NCBI GenBank assembly: GCA_020161265.1
Contig: JAIUOC010000003.1
Span: forward strand, 427,024 to 491,023
Source of the DNA: Chloroflexota bacterium
GTDB lineage: Bacteria > Chloroflexota > Chloroflexia > Chloroflexales > Herpetosiphonaceae
DNA: 64,000 nt
Direction: 5' to 3'
Below are positions 51,990-61,980 of this stretch, piece after piece; positions within the stretch are counted from its first letter, which is position 1, and the number at the start of each line of letters is the position of its first letter. A program made the position numbers and the translations under genes. The notes under the pieces were generated by a model. It worked only from the letters and a program-made list of their open reading frames with translations. It had not been told where the DNA came from and searched no databases.

Positions 51990-53927
51990 TTAGTTTTTGC
52001 TGATTACAGGCAAAAATAATTGATATTCTGGCTCAAGTACGAACATGCCACCACCATGATAGCTCAAGCCTACAATCTCCCCACCATGCAGCGCTGGTAG
52101 AATCCATGAATCGCGAGCTAGCAGGGTTTCGGCAACAACTTGAGGGTTGCTCGCTTGGCTAATATCGATTTGGCGAATGCTACCATTTTCGCCAATATAG
52201 GCACTTGTACCGTCCACAACGATGCCATCAATTAAGCTATCGCCAATGCGACCTGCTGAGGTTGGTTGGCTGGGGTTGCTGATATCGACAATTTCTAAGC
52301 CGCCAGTCGTCGCCAAATACACATATTCATCCTGAATCGCTAAATCCATGGCGAACCAATTTTCAGCATATTGGCCGATCATCTGAATGTTATCAGGATT
52401 GCTAACATCGAGAATCCGTAATCCACCCTCGTTGTCGGCCACATACACGGTTTGATCGATCACGGCTAATTGGGCGACTTTGCTGGTGTAGAACTGACTA
52501 TGCTCAACTGGATTGGCCAAATCGCTGAGATCGAAAATTCGCACGCTGCCACCAAGACCTTGATCGTTGATCGATTCGCCAACATAGACCATCGGGCCAT
52601 TGACTGCAATCGCCGCCGGAAAGCCAGCGGTTGCAAAGAAGCTGACTTGAGTTGGTTCGGTTGGGTCGCTGACATCGATCACATAAATTCCGTGGCTCCA
52701 ATCGACCAGATACACCAACGAGCCTTGGACAGCAATATCGGTGACGGCGTTACGATCGGTGGTTAAATCGAAGCGGCCAATCACGCTTGGTTGTTGGGGG
52801 TTGCGCACATCAACAATGCACAAACCACGACCCCAATCGGCCACATAAGCATAATCGCCAACCACTTGCAATGCTACATTTTCCTTGCAGCCAGGGGTTT
52901 CAGTCGCACCGATGCGCGTGGGAGCTTGGCGATTGCTCCAATCGAAGACATTAATTTGGCCTGAACGAGTCAGCACATAGCCAAGGTTTTGCTGGGCAAT
53001 TAAGGTTGTTGGCCAGCCAAGCACCGTTTCGGAGCTGGCAGCAATTTCGGTCGGCGTGATTGGGTTGGTAATATCCCACGCGTGCAAGGCATAATCTAGC
53101 CCAATCATTGTGAGTGTGTTGCCACTTACGGTTAGTTGCAGGCCAGCAACATCATCGGTTTGGTTGATAATGCTTGGGTTGCTGCCATCGCTGATATCAA
53201 CCACTCGCAGGCCCATTTGAGTATTGACATACGCATAATTAGCGGCAATTTCGATATCTAAAATATCGCCAAGGATGATCGAGCCTTTGAGCGTTGGAGT
53301 CATAGGCGTGCTCAAATCGACGATATTCAAGCTATCGAAGCCCGAAAGCCACGATTGAATATTGAGATACACATGATCGCCTTGAACCGTTGCGGCGGCA
53401 ATCCCATATTGATCGAGTTGATTAACCAATTGTGGTTGGCTGGGGTTGCTCAAATCGAACACCTGCAAGCCATTATCAACTTGCACATAGACATAATCTT
53501 GATAGCTGAAAACGCTCATGGCCGATAATTCAAGCGGGTAAAAACTTACAAGTGTTGGCGTTAATGGGGTGGCGAGCGAAAATGTAGCCAAGCCATGTTC
53601 ACGGCCATAGCCCAAGGCGGCGTACAAATAGCCCTCACCTAGCGCCAAATCTTGCACGGTGGCGGGCAAAAGGCTGCTTTGGTTGGCTAGATTTGGCTGA
53701 TTGGGATTGTGCAAATCGTAGGTTACGACCCGTGGACCGATGCCAACATAAGCAGCTTGTTCGGTAATGACCATGGTTGAGCTATCACCGCCAAGTTGAC
53801 CACGAATTGCCAATTGACTTGGGCTTGATTGAGGGCTTTGGGCGGCCAGCGGGGTGGCATGCTGGCTAGCGATTGCTCCAACGGCCAGCATCAGCAGCAA
53901 ACTACAACGAAAAAAACGACGAACCAC
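51990..53927 (-). CDS. Secreted LVIVD-repeat beta-propeller protein
   Basis: A 645-residue protein. The GTG at 53927 fits GGAGG five bases earlier; ATG at 53948 would add seven residues. A signal peptide (FFRCSLLLMLAVGAIASQHATPLAAQ) precedes about a dozen LVIVD-type repeats of 40-45 residues ending in (V/L)VDISNPxxP (IVDVRNPQQP, VIDVSDPTEP, EIVDISNPSQP). The fold is expected to be one or two propellers on the cell surface or outside. Ligand unknown. Confidence 0.85.
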   Translation of the reverse strand: MVRRFFRCSLLLMLAVGAIASQHATPLAAQSPQSSPSQLAIRGQLGGDSSTMVITEQAAYVGIGPRVVTYDLHNPNQPNLANQSSLLPATVQDLALGEGYLYAALGYGREHGLATFSLATPLTPTLVSFYPLELSAMSVFSYQDYVYVQVDNGLQVFDLSNPSQPQLVNQLDQYGIAAATVQGDHVYLNIQSWLSGFDSLNIVDLSTPMTPTLKGSIILGDILDIEIAANYAYVNTQMGLRVVDISDGSNPSIINQTDDVAGLQLTVSGNTLTMIGLDYALHAWDITNPITPTEIAASSETVLGWPTTLIAQQNLGYVLTRSGQINVFDWSNRQAPTRIGATETPGCKENVALQVVGDYAYVADWGRGLCIVDVRNPQQPSVIGRFDLTTDRNAVTDIAVQGSLVYLVDWSHGIYVIDVSDPTEPTQVSFFATAGFPAAIAVNGPMVYVGESINDQGLGGSVRIFDLSDLANPVEHSQFYTSKVAQLAVIDQTVYVADNEGGLRILDVSNPDNIQMIGQYAENWFAMDLAIQDEYVYLATTGGLEIVDISNPSQPTSAGRIGDSLIDGIVVDGTSAYIGENGSIRQIDISQASNPQVVAETLLARDSWILPALHGGEIVGLSYHGGGMFVLEPEYQLFLPVISKN

Positions 53928-54119
53928 TCGTACCTCCAAAGGCAGCATGTCCCGAATACTGCGTCAAGAATGAGGATCTGGTGTTAACCGCAACCAAATT
54001 CCCCTCGTGCTTCGCTCAAAACAGCGTGAACCTGCAAGGCATATCAAAGAAACCGCATATGCCAATAGAGCAATAACGTCAGTGATTGAAATAAGTTCCC
54101 ATTCCGAGAACTGAGGGGT

Positions 54120-55301
54120 ATGAAATCGGCCAAAATTGCTGCGCTATTGGCTGTAGTGGACAAGCGGCAAGGCCTAGAGTATGATGCGACCTACACACGA
54201 GCTATCGAGCTTGGAGGGTCGCTGATGTACGAAGAAGTTGCGCGGATTGCTCTGGGTGCAGGAACTGAGGCAGTCCTCTCGCGCATCCAACCGCTTGCTT
54301 CTGAATTTGCCCAACCGCTTGAGGAGCTTTACCACCGATGGGGTGAAGATCCGGCGGTCGCTTGGCGTTGGTCGTTTGATATGCACCTACGCCTAGTTGG
54401 GTTGCGCTTTAGCCAAGATGTTTGGTACTTGGCCCAAGTGCAGGGACGGCCTGTGAGCGCGATGTTGCTCTGCCGTTCAAAATTCTGTCCACAATTGGGT
54501 TCGATTCATCGGGTTTATACGGCTGAGCCATATCGTCGCCGTGGCTTGGCTAGTAAATTGTTGAAGTTGGCGATTAACGATTTTGAGTCCAGCGGCGGCC
54601 AAGCGCTGATTATTAGCACTGAACATAATGATAGTGCCATGTCGTTCTATGAGCAGTATCATTTTGTGACGATTAATGAGAGCGAAAGTAGCCGGACTGG
54701 CAATCGGATTGCATGGCGCATTAGTGATGGCGATTCGCCCGAAAATTTCCTCAAGCAGTTGTTTGCGCCGAGCACAGCGGTTTTTATGCGCTCCTCGGAT
54801 CGGGCCGATGTGCCGTTGTTGTTATCATTGTTCAATGCGCCAGATAATCGGATTGTGCGCCATTATGGCTTACAAATGTTGGGCGATGCCAATATTGGAG
54901 CCGACGATTTCTTTCCAGCTTTCGAGCAGCAAGAGGGTGATGTGGCGGTTTTGACTGGCCTGACGGCGGCCAGCGGCGCGATTGTTGGTTGGGGTAGCAT
55001 TATGCCACCAGTTTACCCATGGCCCAACCCTTACTACCAACAACATCAGCTTTTGGTCGATTGCTACTTGGCGGCAGGGCATATGGATCAAGCCTCGGTG
55101 TTGTTGAATGAAATGCTGCGCCAATTGCCATCGAACCATTTTGCCAACCAATTGATCGGGCATGTGCCGCTTGATCATCCGGCGTTACCAGCAGCCTACG
55201 AGCAAGCTGGTTTCGAGCGAGTTGGCTTTATTCCACGAGCCTATATTGATCCGCGCAGTAATCAAGGCACTGATATAGCGCTGTATCTCCGCGAGCGATA
55301 A
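54120..55301 (+). CDS. Double GNAT acetyltransferase-like protein
   Basis: A 393-residue protein; GAGGGG precedes the ATG. The first GNAT fold (about 80-200) has VYTAEPYRRRGLASKLLKLAI (R-x-x-G-x-A acetyl-CoA loop) and DSAMSFYEQYHF. The second half (about 225-390) resembles a second GNAT, with LVDCYLAAGHMDQASVLLNEML instead of a clear loop. The enzyme may have one active and one degenerate site. Substrate unknown. It is three bases before the next gene. Confidence 0.72.
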   Translation: MKSAKIAALLAVVDKRQGLEYDATYTRAIELGGSLMYEEVARIALGAGTEAVLSRIQPLASEFAQPLEELYHRWGEDPAVAWRWSFDMHLRLVGLRFSQDVWYLAQVQGRPVSAMLLCRSKFCPQLGSIHRVYTAEPYRRRGLASKLLKLAINDFESSGGQALIISTEHNDSAMSFYEQYHFVTINESESSRTGNRIAWRISDGDSPENFLKQLFAPSTAVFMRSSDRADVPLLLSLFNAPDNRIVRHYGLQMLGDANIGADDFFPAFEQQEGDVAVLTGLTAASGAIVGWGSIMPPVYPWPNPYYQQHQLLVDCYLAAGHMDQASVLLNEMLRQLPSNHFANQLIGHVPLDHPALPAAYEQAGFERVGFIPRAYIDPRSNQGTDIALYLRER

Positions 55302-55304
55302 TTC

Positions 55305-56336
55305 ATGCGATTCGTGATTTGTGTTCTTGTTTGTATTCTCTTGTCAAGTTGTGGGGCGGCTAATTCGGCGACGGTAACCCCGCCAGCTGCGGTTGCCCCC
55401 AAGCTTGGCGATATTTCGCTGATTATCTCGCGGGGTGGGGATTTGTGGCGTTTCGATTTGCCCGCTAAACAGTGGACGCAATTAACCAACGAAGCGCCCA
55501 ATGCCTACTCAACCTTCCCTAGTATTGCTCCCGATGGCAAAAGCGTGGTCTATTCGTATCGGCCACCTGTGCCAACTCCCAGTGCTGAGCAACCCTTTGT
55601 TGTGCCCGTTAATCATGCCAATCAAATTGCGGTTGATGGCGGAGCCAGTAAATCGTTGTTTGTGCCCGATGGTGGCAAGCGCGATGGTCAGCAAATTTAC
55701 GATTCACTCGATACGCCTGTTTGGTCGCCTGATGGCAAAACCTTGTATGGGGTGTATCAAACCTTGCGTTTTGATAACGATGGGGTCTTTTTGCAATCAG
55801 GCAGCTCAATTGTAGCGATTGATCTTGCTAGTGGTGTGCAACAAACCCTCGTCATGACCGGAACGTTTCCTTCAGTTTCGCCTGATGGCCGTCAATTAGC
55901 CTTCGTGCGCACCCGCGACGGCATTTACCCAACCTTGTATCTCTACGATTTGCAAACCAAACAAGAACGGGTGCTGTTTGATCAACCCACGTTGGTGAGT
56001 GCCTTAGAAGCACCAATCTGGTCGGCGGATGGTAAAACGATTTATATTGCGGCCAGCCCTTTGACGATTAGCCAACGTCAGCCAAGCTGGGTCGATTGGT
56101 TTGTTAAGCCAGCATCTGCCCATGGTTTGGGCTGGCAAGTTTGGTCGGTTGATCTGGCGACAGGTCAAGGCAAGCCCGTCAATAGCGAAATCTTCGAAGA
56201 TCCACGGATCGTCGTTGATGGTTCGTTGTTGTATATTTGGACATTTTCGGGCCTTTGGCAGATGGATTTGGTCGGTAATCCACCAGTTTTAATCGAAGAG
56301 CCAGGCGATATCGGCGGTATGACGCGGGTTCCCTAA
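55305..56336 (+). CDS. PD40/TolB-like beta-propeller lipoprotein
   Basis: A 343-residue lipoprotein with lipobox LSSC (C16). Repeated blade phrases of the WD40-like PD40 type occur: FPSIAPDGKSVVYSY, TPVWSPDGKTLYGV, FPSVSPDGRQLAFVR, APIWSADGKTIYIA. It sits three bases after the GNAT-like gene, so translation is linked. Its likely role is binding or sensing at the outer face of the membrane. Confidence 0.82.
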   Translation: MRFVICVLVCILLSSCGAANSATVTPPAAVAPKLGDISLIISRGGDLWRFDLPAKQWTQLTNEAPNAYSTFPSIAPDGKSVVYSYRPPVPTPSAEQPFVVPVNHANQIAVDGGASKSLFVPDGGKRDGQQIYDSLDTPVWSPDGKTLYGVYQTLRFDNDGVFLQSGSSIVAIDLASGVQQTLVMTGTFPSVSPDGRQLAFVRTRDGIYPTLYLYDLQTKQERVLFDQPTLVSALEAPIWSADGKTIYIAASPLTISQRQPSWVDWFVKPASAHGLGWQVWSVDLATGQGKPVNSEIFEDPRIVVDGSLLYIWTFSGLWQMDLVGNPPVLIEEPGDIGGMTRVP

Positions 56337-56628
56337 TGAGAGCATAGAACATAGAACATAGAGCATAGGGATGAGGAGCTAGGTTTTAACATAGAGTCGC
56401 AGAGAGCAACTAGCGGTGAGGGATCAGGGATCAGGAAACACGACAAGAATCCAATTTGTAGCTAAAATTATGCTTTGCGATCTTCGCGTCCTTCGCGGTT
56501 CCGTTCTTCGTGTCCTTCGTGTTCTTCGTGGATCAATGTTCGCGGTTTCTGACCCCTTTATTCCTCTGCACCTTTAGGTTAAATGTTAATCCACGTCGGA
56601 TGCTAAGAACGCTAAATAAGGATTTGTC
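56337..56628. repeat. Intergenic repeat-rich stretch
   Basis: The 292-bp region is made of word-like near-repeats: agagcatagaacatagaaca and variants (56337-56368), gtgagggatcagggatcagg (56416-56435), and cttcgcgtccttcgcggttc and four cognate ttcgtg/cttcgtg units (56480-56530). The last word family is the complement of the acgaagg words near 1.1 kb. No coding frame or classical RNA is seen. Confidence 0.65.
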
Positions 56629-57354
56629 GTGAGTTCAACGATTTTTAGCAATGTAATTACCGTATTGCACGAACCACAGCGCGAGGTCAATATTGGCTCG
56701 ACGGTACGGGCCTTGCTCAACACTGGCTTTCAGCGCTTGCGCTTGGTTCAGCCAGTCGCCTACTCAATCGAGCGGCTTGACGATATGGCCCATCGCAGTA
56801 GTGCATTGGTGAATCAAATTGAAACCTATGCCAGTCTTGGTGAGGCCTTAGCCAATGTGAACTATGTGGTTGGGTTTAGCGGGCGTAGTCGCGGCGAGCG
56901 CCAAGCGGTTAGTTTGCCTGAATTTGCGCCAACCTTGGCTGCGCTAGCGGTGACAGCTCCAGTGGCCTTGGTATTTGGTCGCGAAGATCGTGGGCTGGAT
57001 AACGCCGCAATCGAGCAATGCAGCCAATTAATCAGTATTCCGGTCGATCCAAGTTATCCTTCATTGAATTTGGCTGATGCGGTGCTGTTGGCGTTGTATA
57101 CGATTCGCGGCTTGGCTACGAGCGTCGAGCCATTGCCTAGCCCTGATTTAGCCGACCAAGCTTCCCACGATCTGCTGCTCAATTTGCTTGACCAACTTTT
57201 GACCAAGCTTAAATTTTCGCGCACAGCTGGGCAGCAAGCCAGCGCAGTGCGGGTTATACGTGATCTGCTGGCTCGTTCAAGGCCTAGCCCAAGCGAAATT
57301 GCCCTCGTAACCGCAATCTGCCGCAAAATGTTGGCAACGCTTCCAACGCATTAA
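56629..57354 (+). CDS. SpoU-family (TrmJ-like) RNA 2'-O-methyltransferase
   Basis: A 241-residue SPOUT enzyme starting with GTG (AAGGA six bases earlier). VLHEPQREVNIGSTVRALLNTGF is the substrate-facing motif 1, ALVFGREDRGLDN motif 2, and ISIPVDPSYPSLNLADAVLLALY motif 3, which builds the knot and SAM pocket. This is the TrmJ/LasT-type arrangement. The RNA target is probably tRNA, but rRNA is possible. Confidence 0.88.
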   Translation: MSSTIFSNVITVLHEPQREVNIGSTVRALLNTGFQRLRLVQPVAYSIERLDDMAHRSSALVNQIETYASLGEALANVNYVVGFSGRSRGERQAVSLPEFAPTLAALAVTAPVALVFGREDRGLDNAAIEQCSQLISIPVDPSYPSLNLADAVLLALYTIRGLATSVEPLPSPDLADQASHDLLLNLLDQLLTKLKFSRTAGQQASAVRVIRDLLARSRPSPSEIALVTAICRKMLATLPTH

Positions 57355-57370
57355 AAATTGCGGTGCCTTC

Positions 57371-57399
57371 TTGCAAAAAGCCGACAATTGCTCTACACT
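57371..57399 (+). promoter_or_regulatory. Possible promoter of the sensor kinase gene
   Basis: TTGCAA (57371-57376) and TACACT (57394-57399), spacer 17 bp, 37 bases before the ATG. A moderate match only. Confidence 0.35.
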
Positions 57400-57435
57400 C
57401 ATTCGGCACGACGACTGCAATGAGGCACGCTGGTT

Positions 57436-59346
57436 ATGATCGATACAAGCGCTCCGAGCGCAGCTATTCTCGCGATTCTTCAGAATGATAATGCAGTGGC
57501 GCAGGCGCAGGAACTTCGGGCGTTTGGCGCAACTTGGCAAAGCCAGAACGCAGATCCGCAAATGCTGACCAAACTTGGCATCGAAGCCGCTACCCAAGCT
57601 CGGCTTGATCCCAGTGCGGTGGTAACCGATCTCTTACTTGGCTATGCTGCCGCCCGCGAGGAGCAACGTACTCGCCACTGGCAAAACCACTTGATGCGCC
57701 GCGTACAGCAGTTGGATGGCTTGCATCGCATTATTAGCGCCGCTAACTCAACCCTCGATATTGATGCCTCACTCCAAACAGTCGTCGATACGGTCAGCGA
57801 TGTGATGCGGGTTGATGTCTGCTCGATTTATCTCTTTGATCAGCATCGGCGCATGTTGCGTTTGGTCGCGACGCGTGGGCTGAATCCCAAGGCGATTGGC
57901 ACGGTCGAGGTAGAAATCGGTGTAGGCGTGACTGGTTGGGCTGGCGAATTGGGCAAGCCTGTGGCGATTTTTGATGTGCGCAATGAGCCACGCTACCAAC
58001 TTGAGCCGCTGCTCGAAGAATGGCATTTTCGCTCGCTGTTGGCAGTGCCAGTGATTTTATTTGCCAGCGAACGCCACCATATCGAAACCCTGCAAGGCGT
58101 GATTACGGTCCAAAATCGCGATCCGCATGAATTTTCCCAAGAGCAAACCTCATATCTCGAGGTTGTGGCGGGGGAAATTGCGCTCTCAATCGCCAATGCC
58201 CAAATGTATCAACAAACTGATGCCCGTTTACACCAAAAAATTCGTGAATTAACCACCTTACAACGCGTAACGGCGGCACTAGCATCAACCTTGGATGTTG
58301 ATACGTTGCTGCATTTGATTGTGGAGCAAGCTGTCAAGATTGCCGACGTTGATCGCACCGATATTTTCCAGGTGCGCCCCAACAACAAGGTGAAAATGTT
58401 GGCTTCGTATGGGCCTGGCCGCACTTCTGGCGTAGAAGATATGATCGTGCAGGTGATTCGTGAGCATCGCGCGATTGCCGTGCCAAATGCCTATACCGAC
58501 GAACGTTGGTCGGGAGTGCAGGCGATTGCCTATCGCGAGGGCTTTCATTCGTTGTTTGCCCTGCCGATGCGCACGGGCAACCGCATTATTGGGGCATTGT
58601 GTTTTTATAGCTATGCGCCGCGCCATATTGAATATGAGCAGGTGCAATTGCTCACCACCTTTGCCGATGAAGGCGCAATTGCCATAGAAAATGCCCGCTT
58701 GTACGAAGAAACCCAGCGCAATCTGACGATCAAATCAACCTTGCTGCAAGAAATTCATCATCGCGTGCGCAACAATTTACAAACAATCTCGGCGTTGTTA
58801 CAAATGCAAGCGCGGCGTTTGAACACCGAAACTGAGGGTCGGCAAGCACTTGATGATAGTGTGCGCCGCATCCATGCAATTGCCGCAGTTCATAATTTGC
58901 TCAGCCACGATGGCGAAGGCCAAACCACGGTGCAAGATATTGCCAAGCAAATTGCCGAAAATATTCAGATGAGCCTACCAAGCGAAACGCCAGTTGAGTT
59001 TTTGATCACTGGCGATTCAGTTTCGGTCAATGCGCGGGCGGCCACCGTGCTGGCGATCGTGATCAACGAATTGGTGCATAATGCGCTTGATCATGGTCTG
59101 AGCGCTGAAGGCGGCATTATTGGCATCGACGGCTGGATGGAAAACGAAGAACAGGCTTGTGTTCAAGTGCGCGACGATGGTCCAATCCGACCTGAGCCAG
59201 TCAAACGCCGTGTAAGCACTGGACTGGGTTTGGGAATTATCGAAACCCTCGTCAACACCGACCTTGGCGGCAAATTTGAGTTCAAACGTGAAACTGAATG
59301 GACACGGGCATTAATTACCTTCGCGCCTGATGAGTTGGATGATTAA
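57436..59346 (+). CDS. Soluble GAF-GAF-HisKA_2 sensor histidine kinase
   Basis: A 636-residue cytosolic kinase without membrane helices. After a helical start come two GAF domains (about 110-255 and 285-425; each begins with an ANSTLDIDASLQTVVDTV-like helix), a HisKA_2 dimerisation helix with H441/H442 in LQEIHHRVRNNLQTISALLQ, and an ATPase domain (NELVHNALDHGL; GLGLGIIETLV). This subclass typically passes phosphate to a separate RR. None is adjacent; a small-molecule or light signal may be bound by the GAFs. Confidence 0.92.
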   Translation: MIDTSAPSAAILAILQNDNAVAQAQELRAFGATWQSQNADPQMLTKLGIEAATQARLDPSAVVTDLLLGYAAAREEQRTRHWQNHLMRRVQQLDGLHRIISAANSTLDIDASLQTVVDTVSDVMRVDVCSIYLFDQHRRMLRLVATRGLNPKAIGTVEVEIGVGVTGWAGELGKPVAIFDVRNEPRYQLEPLLEEWHFRSLLAVPVILFASERHHIETLQGVITVQNRDPHEFSQEQTSYLEVVAGEIALSIANAQMYQQTDARLHQKIRELTTLQRVTAALASTLDVDTLLHLIVEQAVKIADVDRTDIFQVRPNNKVKMLASYGPGRTSGVEDMIVQVIREHRAIAVPNAYTDERWSGVQAIAYREGFHSLFALPMRTGNRIIGALCFYSYAPRHIEYEQVQLLTTFADEGAIAIENARLYEETQRNLTIKSTLLQEIHHRVRNNLQTISALLQMQARRLNTETEGRQALDDSVRRIHAIAAVHNLLSHDGEGQTTVQDIAKQIAENIQMSLPSETPVEFLITGDSVSVNARAATVLAIVINELVHNALDHGLSAEGGIIGIDGWMENEEQACVQVRDDGPIRPEPVKRRVSTGLGLGIIETLVNTDLGGKFEFKRETEWTRALITFAPDELDD

Positions 59347-59352
59347 GCAAGC

Positions 59353-60309
59353 ATGACCCAGCTATCGTTAATTTGCACAGTTAAAAACGAGGCCGATAAC
59401 ATCGCCGATTTGCTAGATTCGATGTTGGCACAAAGCCGCCAGCCCGATGAAATTGTGGTCAATGATTGCGGCTCAACCGACTCAACTGCTGCGATTGTTC
59501 AAACCTATATTGAGCGGGGTGCACCAATTCGCTTGGTCCATGGCGGTTTTAATATCTCTTCTGGTCGGAATAACGCTATTTTGCATGCCCAAGGCGACTT
59601 AATTGCCTCGACCGATGCTGGTTTAGCACTCGATCGCACATGGCTTGAACGAATTGTCGCACCACTCGAAGCAGATCAAGCAGATTTGGTGGCTGGGTTT
59701 TACCAAGCAGCACCGCGCAGCGATCTGGAAACCGCGATCGGCGCGACCAACTATCCTTTGGCCGAAGAAGTTGATTCAAGCCGATTTTTGGCGGCAGGGC
59801 AATCGGTGGCCTTTCGCAAAGTTGTGTGGCAAACCGTGGGCGGCTATCCCGAATGGCTCGACCATTGCGAAGATTTGGTGTTTGATCGGGCGGCAGTGGC
59901 GGCGGGTTTTCGCAGCACAGCGGTGCTCGATGCAGTTGTGCATTTTCAGCCGCGCTCAAGTTTTCGTGCCCTCTTTCGCCAATATTTCTTCTATGCACGC
60001 GGAGATGGGGTTGCCAACCTTTGGCCGTTACGCCATGCGATTCGCTATGCCACCTATCTCGGTCTACTCCTTTTGATCCGCAACCTGCCCCAACGCCCAG
60101 GGCTCTTCGGTGTTTTAAGTTTGGGGATTGCTGGCTACACCCGCAAACCCTATCGACGGTTATGGCGAGCAACCAAAGGCTGGTCATTAACTCGCCGCAG
60201 CAAAACCTTGAGTTTACCGCCATTAATTCGTATAGTTGGCGATCTTGCCAAAATGCTCGGCTACCCGGTTGGCTGGCTGGTACGCTTGCGCAAACCAACA
60301 AATGGCTGA
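59353..60309 (+). CDS. Family 2 glycosyltransferase
   Basis: A 318-residue GT2. SLICTVKNEADNIADLLDSM is the opening strand-helix, IVVNDCGSTDST the nucleotide loop, ASTDAGLALD the DxD-like site, and YPEWLDHCEDLVFDRAAV the catalytic region. One weak hydrophobic segment near 240-255. It starts six bases after the sensor kinase stop, so the two are likely co-transcribed, which is unusual but gives no obvious function. Confidence 0.85.
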   Translation: MTQLSLICTVKNEADNIADLLDSMLAQSRQPDEIVVNDCGSTDSTAAIVQTYIERGAPIRLVHGGFNISSGRNNAILHAQGDLIASTDAGLALDRTWLERIVAPLEADQADLVAGFYQAAPRSDLETAIGATNYPLAEEVDSSRFLAAGQSVAFRKVVWQTVGGYPEWLDHCEDLVFDRAAVAAGFRSTAVLDAVVHFQPRSSFRALFRQYFFYARGDGVANLWPLRHAIRYATYLGLLLLIRNLPQRPGLFGVLSLGIAGYTRKPYRRLWRATKGWSLTRRSKTLSLPPLIRIVGDLAKMLGYPVGWLVRLRKPTNG

Positions 60310-60376
60310 TTGACAAGCAGCAACAACCTTTGATAGCATCGATTTCTCTGGATTTTGAAGAAATAGGAGGATACCG

Positions 60377-61597
60377 ATGCGTTATCGTCGCGGGTTGGCG
60401 TGTTTATTACTTGGCTTGGTTGGCTGTAGCAGTGCTACCACGCCCACCAGCCAACCCCAGCCAACCACCAATGTGATTGCCGCTGAGCCTACCATCCTAC
60501 CAGCAGCAACAATTATTCCCACTGTAGCTGCAACGATGGCCCCAAGCCCCGAAGTGATGAGTGAACTCCTGCCCCAGCCGTTGTATGCGATTTCATCACA
60601 GCCCAATGGGGTGCAAATTATGCGCCTGGAAACTGATGGCAACACCCTCACGTCGATCACAAACGAGCCTAATGGCGTGTTTGATTATCATGTCAGCACG
60701 CTTGGCCAAATTGCCTACATTGCCGATAATGATCTGATTCTGGTTGATGGCTTGGGTCAAAATCGCCAAATTTTGGTGGATGGCCCAACGATTGACCCAC
60801 AAGCAGATACCAACATTATGCATCGTGATCAATTGAATACGCCACGTTGGTCGCCTGATGGCAGTTCGATTGCCTTTTCATGGGGCGGTTTGCAAATCTA
60901 CAATTTGATCACTGGCGAGCAAACGCTGCTGCAACCCCACACCAGTAGCAGCGATTCAGCGCTTGCCGACATTTACGATTACTCGGTGTTGTATGGCCCC
61001 AATAGTTGGTCGCCCGATGGTACAACCATTCTGGCTAATGCTGGTTTCGTGCCTGAGGGTGGCAATTTGGTGCTGTTTGATTTAACCACATCTGAGCCAT
61101 TAACAATCACAATTGATGGCAATTATCCATGTTGCCATGTTGCTTGGGAGCCAGATGGCAGCGCAATCAACGTCACCAACGAAGCATTTGGCATGTTTCC
61201 AACTGGCTGGTGGCATATCAATCCGAGCACTGGCGAATCGAAGGCATTAATTGATGGCGATAATGTTGAGCCATTTCAGCCAGTTTCGAGTGTTTTCATG
61301 CAGCCCGATGGTAGTCACTTAGCCTTTGTGGGCACGGTCAACAGCAGCGATCCTATGCAGATTTCGGCTCCTTTGACCTTGAGCCAAGTTGGGCTTGATG
61401 GCACAATTACCGCTTTGCGCCAAGATAGTCAAACGGTTGGCAGTGTCCTATGGTCGCCTGATGGCAGCGGGGCAGTGATTGTGCCTTCGATGATGGCCGA
61501 AACCCAACTCCAATGGGTTCCGAGCAATGCTAGCCCAGTGGCTAATTTGGCCTTGAGCGGGGCTAATATGCAATGGGCAACGACCTTAGATCAGTAA
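60377..61597 (+). CDS. PD40/TolB-like propeller lipoprotein
   Basis: A 406-residue lipoprotein with lipobox LVGC (C17), a Thr/Pro linker, and PD40-type blades (TPRWSPDGSSIAFSW, PNSWSPDGTTILAN, SVLWSPDGSGAVIV). AGGAGG precedes the ATG. It resembles the lipoprotein at 55.3 kb in plan. It is likely located on the outer face of the membrane. Confidence 0.82.
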   Translation: MRYRRGLACLLLGLVGCSSATTPTSQPQPTTNVIAAEPTILPAATIIPTVAATMAPSPEVMSELLPQPLYAISSQPNGVQIMRLETDGNTLTSITNEPNGVFDYHVSTLGQIAYIADNDLILVDGLGQNRQILVDGPTIDPQADTNIMHRDQLNTPRWSPDGSSIAFSWGGLQIYNLITGEQTLLQPHTSSSDSALADIYDYSVLYGPNSWSPDGTTILANAGFVPEGGNLVLFDLTTSEPLTITIDGNYPCCHVAWEPDGSAINVTNEAFGMFPTGWWHINPSTGESKALIDGDNVEPFQPVSSVFMQPDGSHLAFVGTVNSSDPMQISAPLTLSQVGLDGTITALRQDSQTVGSVLWSPDGSGAVIVPSMMAETQLQWVPSNASPVANLALSGANMQWATTLDQ

Positions 61598-61600
61598 TTC

Positions 61601-61636
61601 AAAAAACTGCCACACTCAATATACTGGGTGTGGCAG
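61601..61636 (-). terminator. Terminator between converging genes
   Basis: Perfect 9-bp arms ctgccacac / gtgtggcag; on the minus strand they lead into TTTTTTG. It ends the small gene at 61643 and could also stop the lipoprotein transcript. Confidence 0.8.
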
Positions 61637-61642
61637 GATTCT

Positions 61643-61852
61643 TTAATCGGCATTACGTTTTTCAGGTTCATCGAGAGTTACCGGCGCAGCGTGCAAACCA
61701 TCACGATCAACATACAGTGGCGGAGTTGGCATTGTGCCATGTTCAAGGGCTGGGTTAGCTGCAACTGGCGGCACAACCGTAGCGTCGGATGCTTGTTCGC
61801 CAACGTAGGTACGCTCAAATTCATCAGCATCTTTAAATAATGGCTCACTCAT
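61643..61852 (-). CDS. Small acidic hypothetical protein
   Basis: A 69-residue, Pro/Asp/Glu-rich protein predicted to be disordered (SEPLFKDADEFERTYVGEQA). TAGGAG lies seven bases before the ATG and a terminator follows, which support a real gene. Family unknown. Confidence 0.6.
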   Translation of the reverse strand: MSEPLFKDADEFERTYVGEQASDATVVPPVAANPALEHGTMPTPPLYVDRDGLHAAPVTLDEPEKRNAD

Positions 61853-61980
61853 AACAGACTCCTAAGCTAAATATCAAACCCTTATAGCCCAAGCTATAGC
61901 AGAAAATGCACCACGCCAGCATTTTTCGGCTATACTAGCAAGTACCTTAATGATTGAGCTTCATCAAAGGAGGCTCCTAG

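Noticed and set aside
59576..60316. 246-codon minus-strand ORF
   Set aside because: It is antisense to a well-supported GT2 gene; Cys/Ser/Arg-rich composition is typical of a shadow frame.
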